A stretch of 64,000 nt of DNA from Peredibacter sp045999315 (lineage in GTDB: Bacteria > Bdellovibrionota > Bacteriovoracia > Bacteriovoracales > Bacteriovoracaceae): assembly GCF_045999315.1 (NCBI RefSeq), contig NZ_CP174607.1:372001-436000 (forward strand), written 5' to 3'. Under the pieces are notes generated by a model. The model ran no database searches. It was not told the DNA's origin and was given only the letters and a program-made list of their open reading frames with translations. Below, piece after piece: positions 58,523-64,000 of the stretch; positions within the stretch are counted from its first letter, which is position 1, and every line of letters begins with the position of its first letter. The position numbers were made by a program, and so were the translations under genes.

Positions 58523-60853
58523 GTGACTACACCTACAAATGAAACGACGTCGGCCGAAGAAAAGTATCGACTGGCCCTCGACTACCACGCCCATGGACGC
58601 GCTGGTAAAGTTGAAATTACTCCGACTAAACCAACTATGACAGCGAGAGATCTCTCACTTGCATATTCACCAGGTGTTGCGGCCCCATGTCTTGAGATCG
58701 CAAAAACTCCAGATGATGTTTATAAATACACTGCTAAAGGGAACCTGGTTGCTGTTCTTTCAAACGGAACTGCAGTTCTGGGCCTCGGTGATATTGGTCC
58801 ATTAGCTGGTAAGCCAGTTATGGAGGGTAAAGGCGTTCTCTTCAAGCGTTTTGCTGACATTGATGTTTTTGACATCGAAATCAACAACCGTTCGGTTGAA
58901 GACATCGTTCGTACAGTGAAGTCTCTTGAACCAACATTCGGTGGTATCAATCTAGAAGACATTAAAGCTCCAGAGTGTTTTGAAGTTGAAACTCAACTTC
59001 AGGAGATCATGGATATTCCTATTTTCCACGATGACCAACACGGAACGGCCATCATCGGTGGGGCCGCTTTTCTTAACGCTTGTGAAATCACAAATCGTGA
59101 TATCTCAAAAGTTAGAGTTGTTGTTTCAGGAGCTGGTGCTGCGGCGATTGCGACTGCTAATTTCCTACTTGAGCTTGGTGTAAAACGTGAAAACGTTCTT
59201 ATGGCAGACTCTAAAGGTGTGATCTATAAGGGTCGTACTGATGGTATGAATAAGTACAAAGATGCTTTCGCGAATGAAACTAAATGCCGTACTCTTGCAG
59301 ACGCTTTGGTGAATGCCGATGCTTTAATCGGTTGTTCGGCAAAAGGTCTTGTATCAAAAGAGATGGTTAAGACAATGGCGAAAGATCCTATCATCTTCGC
59401 TATGGCAAACCCTGATCCAGAAATTACACCAGAAGAAGTAGCACAAGTTCGTTCAGACGCTATTATGGCGACTGGTCGTTCAGACTACGCGAACCAAGTG
59501 AATAACGTTCTTTGTTTCCCGTTCTTGTTCCGTGGAGCACTTGATGTACGTGCACGCAAGATCAATGAAGAAATGAAGAAAGCGGCAGCAATGGCGCTTG
59601 CGAAACTTGCGAAAGAAGAAGTCCCTGAAGACGTTAAGCGTGCTTACGGTAACGAAAACTTCTCTTTCGGAAGAAACTACCTCATTCCTAAGCCATTCGA
59701 TAAACGCGTTCTTACTTGGGTTGCTCCAGCTGTGGCAAAGGCCGCTATGGACTCAGGTGTGGCCCGTATGCCAATTGAAGACCTTAATGCTTACGCAAAG
59801 TCTCTTCAAGAACGTTTGGGCCAGGTTGGCTCAATCATGAGAAACATTCGTTCTCGTCTTCCAGGTGCCGGTAAAGCTGAAAAGCCTCGTATCGTTTTCC
59901 CTGAAGGAACAAACGCTCGTATTCTTAAAGCGGTTTCAATTCTTCGTGACGAAGGTCTGATTCAACCGATCCTTCTTGGTAACAAGAAAATCATTCACCG
60001 TAAGATGGACGAGCTTGGAGTTTCAAATCTTAAAGATCTTGAAATCATCTACCCTGAAGACAACGCTAATTACGAAACATTCGTAAAAGATTACTTCACT
60101 CAACGTCAGCGCAAGGGTGTTTCTTACTCTTTCGCCAAAGACACAATGAAACGTGGTAACTACTTCGGTTCAATGATGGTTAAAACTGGAAACGCAGACG
60201 GTATGATTACTGGTGCGACTCAGAACTATCCTGAATGTATTCGTCCAATCATGAAAGTGATTGGTACAAACTCTCCAGGCCGCGCGAAAGTAGCGGGCAT
60301 TATGATGCTTGTCTTCAAGCAACGTGTAGTGTTCCTGGCAGACTGTACAGTTCAGATGAATCCAGACGCTCACGATCTGGCGGACATTGCTCTATCAGCT
60401 GCTCAGATGTACCGAAACGTAATGCAGGCAGAGCCACGTGTGGCCTTCCTTTCATACTCAAACTTCGGTTCAAATCGTGATCCACAGGCGGCGAAGATGG
60501 CAGAAGCTGTGAAGATCGCTAAAGCAAAAGATCCAACTCTAATTGCTGATGGTGAAATGCAGGCAGACGTTGCTGTAAATGCTGACATCATGAAGAACCT
60601 TTTCGAGTTCTGCTCACTTGATAAGGCCGCAGACGTTCTGATTTTCCCTGACCTTGGTTCAGCGAACATCAGCTACAAGCTTCTGGCCCAACTTGGTGGA
60701 GCGACTTCAATTGGTCCAATTCTTCTTCCATTGAAATACGCAATCAACATCGTTCAGCGTACTTCAACAGTGGATGAGATCGTGAACATGAGTCATCTTA
60801 CTGCCCTAATCTCTCAAGAGATCAAGGCCCATAGAGCACAAAAACATTCTTAA
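58523..60853 (+). CDS. maeB: NADP-type malic enzyme with C-terminal phosphotransacetylase-like domain
   Basis: 776 residues, the length of MaeB-type enzymes. The malic N-domain (about 1-165) has LSLAYSPGVAAPCLEIAKTP and FDIEINNRS. The nucleotide-binding domain has VVVSGAGAAAIATANFLLEL and ANPDPEITPEE. From about 440 the PTA domain begins (RIVFPEGTNARILKAVSIL; MITGATQNYPECIRP), which in MaeB is regulatory. It decarboxylates malate to pyruvate and yields NADPH. It starts at GTG 58523 with AAAGGA upstream. It is probably co-transcribed with ridA 10 bp downstream. Confidence 0.95.
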   Translation: MTTPTNETTSAEEKYRLALDYHAHGRAGKVEITPTKPTMTARDLSLAYSPGVAAPCLEIAKTPDDVYKYTAKGNLVAVLSNGTAVLGLGDIGPLAGKPVMEGKGVLFKRFADIDVFDIEINNRSVEDIVRTVKSLEPTFGGINLEDIKAPECFEVETQLQEIMDIPIFHDDQHGTAIIGGAAFLNACEITNRDISKVRVVVSGAGAAAIATANFLLELGVKRENVLMADSKGVIYKGRTDGMNKYKDAFANETKCRTLADALVNADALIGCSAKGLVSKEMVKTMAKDPIIFAMANPDPEITPEEVAQVRSDAIMATGRSDYANQVNNVLCFPFLFRGALDVRARKINEEMKKAAAMALAKLAKEEVPEDVKRAYGNENFSFGRNYLIPKPFDKRVLTWVAPAVAKAAMDSGVARMPIEDLNAYAKSLQERLGQVGSIMRNIRSRLPGAGKAEKPRIVFPEGTNARILKAVSILRDEGLIQPILLGNKKIIHRKMDELGVSNLKDLEIIYPEDNANYETFVKDYFTQRQRKGVSYSFAKDTMKRGNYFGSMMVKTGNADGMITGATQNYPECIRPIMKVIGTNSPGRAKVAGIMMLVFKQRVVFLADCTVQMNPDAHDLADIALSAAQMYRNVMQAEPRVAFLSYSNFGSNRDPQAAKMAEAVKIAKAKDPTLIADGEMQADVAVNADIMKNLFEFCSLDKAADVLIFPDLGSANISYKLLAQLGGATSIGPILLPLKYAINIVQRTSTVDEIVNMSHLTALISQEIKAHRAQKHS

Positions 60854-60863
60854 GGAGAAACAT

Positions 60864-61247
60864 ATGTCTTTCGAGAAAAAAATCATCAATACAGATAAAG
60901 CACCTGCTGCAGTAGGAACATACTCTCAAGGTGTTTTCCATAATGGCGTTTACTACTTCTCAGGCCAAATCGGTCTAGATGCTAAAACTGGTGAAATGGC
61001 AAACGGCTTCGACGCCCAACTTGAAACTGTTATGAAGAACATCGACGGTCTTCTTCAGTCTCAAGACCTGACTCGTGCCAACATCATCAAGACAACAATT
61101 TTCATGACTGACCTAGCTCAGTTCGGAAAAGTGAATGAAGCTTACGTAAAATTCTTCACAGCTCCTTACCCTGCTCGTTCAACAGTTCAGGTTTCAGCTC
61201 TCCCTAAAGGTGCAGTGGTTGAAATTGAGGTTATTGCCGCAAAATAA
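60864..61247 (+). CDS. ridA: RidA-family enamine/imine deaminase
   Basis: 127 residues, the usual length. Family features: GTYSQGVFHNGVYYFSGQI, then MKNIDGLLQSQDLTRANIIK and the active-site Arg in PYPARSTVQVSALP, with a Glu in VEIEVIA. It hydrolyses reactive 2-aminoacrylate and related imines. AAGGAG lies 6 nt before the ATG. The position behind the malic enzyme gene suggests one transcript. Confidence 0.95.
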   Translation: MSFEKKIINTDKAPAAVGTYSQGVFHNGVYYFSGQIGLDAKTGEMANGFDAQLETVMKNIDGLLQSQDLTRANIIKTTIFMTDLAQFGKVNEAYVKFFTAPYPARSTVQVSALPKGAVVEIEVIAAK

Positions 61248-61267
61248 GGAAAATCCAAAGCAATAGT

Positions 61268-61933
61268 ATGTTTGGACGTAAGTACACTTTCGAATCAAAA
61301 ACAACCAGATTACGCCGCTTACTTTTAAGCGGCGTTTTTCTGGCCTGTCTCACGATCGCTCTACTTGTTAGCTTCATCGTTTATATTCCGATTTACGCTA
61401 AGATGCAGAAAGGTCGCGCCGATGGTGCCTTCTATCAGAAGTCTCCGGATGCTATCGCCGTTTTTACCGGTGATAAGGGTCGAATTGCGTACGCCATGGA
61501 TCTTCTTAAAAAGAATCCTACGTCTAAATTATTCATCTCTGGAGTTCATACCGCGAACTCGGTTCAAACGCTGATTAATAAGCAATCTAACGATTCTGCC
61601 GCTCCTGAAATCAATGAGCCTGGAGTTCAGGTGGACTTGGATTATGAATCTAAGAATACTTTTGAGAACGTACGCGAGACGGTTTCGTATTTGAAGGCAA
61701 ATCCAGAAATTCAACAGGTGCTGATCATCTCGAGTGATTATCACATCATGAGAATCAAGCTCATCATTTCTCACTTCCTATCAGACTCAAAACAGCAGTT
61801 TTACTTTGATAGTGTGCCTAACACCTACACCACTTGGAAAGACACCAAGAAGCTTCTTAAAGAGGCCATGAAAATCGTGAGGACCTTCATTCAGTTGAAG
61901 ATTTTCAGAGAAGATATTGTTTTAGAAGATTAG
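61268..61933 (+). CDS. DUF218 (YdcF/ElyC-like) membrane protein
   Basis: 221 residues. One N-terminal helix (GVFLACLTIALLVSFIVYI), then the DUF218 Rossmann-like domain: DAIAVFTGDKGRIAYAMDLL, KLFISGVH, SKNTFENVRETVSYL and VLIISSDYHIMRIKLI, the conserved TxxNA/SdyHm pattern. The domain is periplasmic. Members such as ElyC and SanA affect envelope integrity. It lies 20 bp after ridA and is probably the third gene of the operon. The stop overlaps the convergent gene by 4 bp. Confidence 0.87.
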   Translation: MFGRKYTFESKTTRLRRLLLSGVFLACLTIALLVSFIVYIPIYAKMQKGRADGAFYQKSPDAIAVFTGDKGRIAYAMDLLKKNPTSKLFISGVHTANSVQTLINKQSNDSAAPEINEPGVQVDLDYESKNTFENVRETVSYLKANPEIQQVLIISSDYHIMRIKLIISHFLSDSKQQFYFDSVPNTYTTWKDTKKLLKEAMKIVRTFIQLKIFREDIVLED

Positions 61934-62742
61934 ATCGAAAGATCCCAGCCGCCTGGAAGTGCTGGTTCGCACTCAAATTCAAAACCGTAGAGTTCTTTTG
62001 GGAGTCTATACTTATTCGCACTAGCGTCTTTCTTGATATTGCAAAAACTCTGAACATAGTACGAGGTATCAGCGTAGTTGTTACTATTGAAAGTAAACGT
62101 CTTCGTTGCCAGAGTTGAAACGTAGCTCGTTGTACTTTCTACAGTGTCATCACTCTTAATCACTTTCAACGTTCGGTTCTGGCGATAATTCGTAAAAAAC
62201 GCAAGTTCCGTAAATGGGAAGGAATACACATCTGTATAGCGATCATCATTTGGAGCGTTTGGAATTTCGTATTCGTAAGTAATAGTAAGCGGTCCTCCAG
62301 TGCTTGAAGATCCACTTGTATAGATCTTAGGCTCTGAACAATGATCAGTCAGGATATCATCAATCATATCTTCATTCTCAACTCGAGAAACTTTTAGGAA
62401 AAAGCTCTTCGCAGTTAAGTTTGTCTCAGTGATATAAAAGTAAAGATCTGTTGATGTTCGTTTCCAAACTCGGATGTCGGCCTTTCTCTTCACGTCAGTA
62501 TTTACTTTGTATTCAAAGTAAAAACCTTTACCGCGGTTATAATCCGAAGAACTGAAAACATTTCCTGAGTTGGTTTTGAAGCGATCGTAAATTGAGGTGT
62601 AAGTATCTAGACACTTCTGTTTAGCACGGTCTCTAATGGCCTGTTGTTCTGCTGCTGAGAGATTGTTATAGCTCTGAATCATCTCCTCTTTACAGGAAAC
62701 ACCTAGCAAAACTAATGCGGCAATCAGAGCAAATGATTTCAA
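61930..62742 (-). CDS. Lipoprotein, hypothetical
   Basis: 270 residues. The lipobox is LVLLGVSC. The mature domain starts with a helix (LSAAEQQAIRDRAKQKCLDT) and continues as a Ser/Thr/Tyr-rich beta domain. No family is recognised. It is coupled by ATGA to the outer-membrane gene upstream, so the two may work together at the outer membrane. Confidence 0.75.
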   Translation of the reverse strand: MKSFALIAALVLLGVSCKEEMIQSYNNLSAAEQQAIRDRAKQKCLDTYTSIYDRFKTNSGNVFSSSDYNRGKGFYFEYKVNTDVKRKADIRVWKRTSTDLYFYITETNLTAKSFFLKVSRVENEDMIDDILTDHCSEPKIYTSGSSSTGGPLTITYEYEIPNAPNDDRYTDVYSFPFTELAFFTNYRQNRTLKVIKSDDTVESTTSYVSTLATKTFTFNSNNYADTSYYVQSFCNIKKDASANKYRLPKELYGFEFECEPALPGGWDLSI

Positions 62743-63557
62743 AATTTATATCCCCCGCCTACAGAGAAGACAGTTATAGGATCAATTTTAGCACCATTGT
62801 CCTTGGAGGAGGTAGAAGAAATTGCTGGATCACCAGATTCCCGCTTTTTAGTCTCAATATCTCTAGAATTCAGATCATAGCGATTTTGCGTAACTCGGGT
62901 ATAGAAGAAGAAGCCATTAGTGGCCGTAAAGTTCATCCCTACCCCAATTTGAAGGTTCGTTAACTCATCAGAAATTGATTCCTTGAAACGGTCGTTAGTT
63001 CCGGCCAAAGAATAACTGTAGTTTATGCTATTGTAAGCACGTGCAAATCCAATTCCGGCCATCACATAAGGTTCTACCGTTAAATATGACCATTCATCTA
63101 GAAATGGGTTCTTGGTTTTCATATCGAACATGAACCCAAGTTGTTGAGAGGCAGTTACTCCCCAAATTTGGCTGGTCTTTTTAGTATAAGCAAACTCCAG
63201 ATCTTCATCTTCGGGCCCACCATTCAAGATTTGAGAAAAGAGAGTGCCCGCATAGTACCCCTCTACCAGAGTCGTAGTGTTAATCTGATTACCTAAGTAA
63301 ATTGATCCACCAACTCCCAGTCTAGCACCCCAGAGGTCTCTTGATGAGGCCCCAAAATCCTTGTGGTCTCCGTTATAGTTTGAAAAGGCCGCATCATACT
63401 TCATGCCTTCAAAGCCGAAAGTCGTTAACCAATGACTCTTGCGGGTGTCGACCTTTAACTTATCATAGGGAGTTTCACTCGTAAGAACCGCGAGGTCCTT
63501 TTCAGCGAAGGCAGAGAAAGAGAAAACACAGAGAACGGCGAGTAATAATTTATTCAT
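62739..63557 (-). CDS. Outer-membrane beta-barrel protein
   Basis: 272 residues from the ATG at 63557; an in-frame start at 63578 would add residues before the signal peptide. Signal peptide LLLAVLCVFSFSAFA. Amphipathic strands (YLTVEPYVMAGIGFARAYN, LQIGVGMNFTATNGFFFYTR) and the C-terminal VGGGYKF with final Phe indicate a small barrel of OmpA/porin-like type. It overlaps the lipoprotein gene by 4 bp. Confidence 0.78.
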   Translation of the reverse strand: MNKLLLAVLCVFSFSAFAEKDLAVLTSETPYDKLKVDTRKSHWLTTFGFEGMKYDAAFSNYNGDHKDFGASSRDLWGARLGVGGSIYLGNQINTTTLVEGYYAGTLFSQILNGGPEDEDLEFAYTKKTSQIWGVTASQQLGFMFDMKTKNPFLDEWSYLTVEPYVMAGIGFARAYNSINYSYSLAGTNDRFKESISDELTNLQIGVGMNFTATNGFFFYTRVTQNRYDLNSRDIETKKRESGDPAISSTSSKDNGAKIDPITVFSVGGGYKF

Positions 63558-63602
63558 AGAATAATTATGTCTCGCCATTTCTGAAAGTCAAAATGATTTG
63601 TC

Positions 63603-64000
63603 TTAAGCGCGGTTTACCGAAATCACTTCTTCCATCTGCTCAATGCTCGAGATGGTCTTTAGAAGCTCAGAGTAATCCTTAACTTCGATCTCAAAGATGA
63701 AGTTACCCTTTTGATCCGGCATCGAACGGGCAATCGCCGAACGAATATTGATGCCAGCGTTGTTAATCGACTTCGAAATCTTAGAAAGAATTCCCGGTTT
63801 ATCGTGGGTCGTAACCTTAATGTTCACTGGGTGACTGAATGTATAATGCTTGTTCCACTCAACGTGGATTTGACGACTTTTTTCTATGTCTACGATCCGT
63901 CCGCAACCAATTGTATGAACGGTAATACCGCGGCCACGCGTAATGATTCCTGTGATTGGGTCACCTGGAATTGGATTACAACAACGACCCATCTTCACCA
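63603..64000 (-). CDS. Rel-type (p)ppGpp synthetase/hydrolase, C-terminal end (runs off the right edge)
   Basis: The frame is open to base 64000, so the start and the catalytic domains lie outside the window. The visible 132 codons hold the zinc-finger/CC region (CCNPIPGDPITGIITRGRGI), the linker VHTIGCGRIVDIE, and the ACT domain (VTTHDKPGILSKISKSINNA to EEVISVNRA). This is the regulatory C-terminus of a long RelA/SpoT homologue. Synthetase and hydrolase status cannot be judged here. Confidence 0.93.
   Translation of the reverse strand, partial: VKMGRCCNPIPGDPITGIITRGRGITVHTIGCGRIVDIEKSRQIHVEWNKHYTFSHPVNIKVTTHDKPGILSKISKSINNAGINIRSAIARSMPDQKGNFIFEIEVKDYSELLKTISSIEQMEEVISVNRA

Overview
The window looks like a chromosomal segment of a Gram-negative, moderately AT-rich bacterium. 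The best guess is a member of the Bdellovibrionota, of the Bacteriovorax/Peredibacter type. This is inferred from the many short signal-peptide proteins of unknown function, the small lipoproteins and outer-membrane barrels, and the housekeeping set (murJ, purA, mtaB, hppA, maeB-type malic enzyme, rel). No marker gene proves the placement. Genes are dense, with many ATGA or TAATG overlaps, and most of the window is ordinary core genome.

Region by region. 1-8.4 kb: a Gly/Ser-repeat secreted protein cut by the left edge, a membrane-anchored protein, a DUF507-like protein, murJ, a short transcript with two overlapping small ORFs, purA, a secreted pair that includes a papain-like cysteine protease, and mtaB. 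8.5-13.4 kb: a tRNA-Lys/tRNA-Glu operon followed by a genomic island. The 3' end of tRNA-Glu together with its terminator recurs three times (8747, about 10787 and 13346). These copies bracket two cargo modules: a 557-residue protein with a HEPN-like RNGIAH motif, and a two-gene unit of an AAA/ABC-type ATPase with a 236-residue partner. No integrase is present. This is the strongest candidate for an undescribed system, probably anti-phage or anti-mobile-element defence.

13.5-32.7 kb: a lipoprotein, a 14-helix-type MFS exporter, a three-PAS protein without an output domain, an imelysin/di-haem oxidoreductase operon, a sensor histidine kinase, pirin, an FMN reductase, three isochorismatase-fold hydrolases around a LysR regulator, a polyprenyl-phosphate sugar transfer pair and an outer-membrane protein. 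32.8-36.9 kb: a compact cobalamin-riboswitch-like leader in front of an acyl-CoA thioesterase and a DUF4430/transcobalamin-like secreted protein, then a multi-pass membrane protein, gloA, a glycine-zipper lipoprotein and a TerC-family protein. 36.9-47.1 kb: an orphan HipB-like regulator, an ankyrin protein, an outer-membrane protein convergent with a CapD-type dehydratase, a membrane pyrophosphatase with the K+-dependent signature, a YkgJ-like Cys-cluster protein, a YceI protein and two tandem secreted HEARH proteins.

47.2-64 kb: a GNAT / LuxE-like / LuxC-PaaK fusion operon for fatty-acyl reduction without luciferase genes, a divergent AlkB-like oxygenase, a secreted alpha-toroid-like protein, an ABC-F ATPase, a sodium:solute symporter, malic enzyme-PTA / ridA / DUF218 genes, a lipoprotein plus outer-membrane pair, and the C-terminus of a Rel (p)ppGpp enzyme cut by the right edge.

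Several genes without a Shine-Dalgarno have a promoter-like -10 box ending exactly 6 nt before the ATG. This suggests that leaderless mRNAs are common in this genome.
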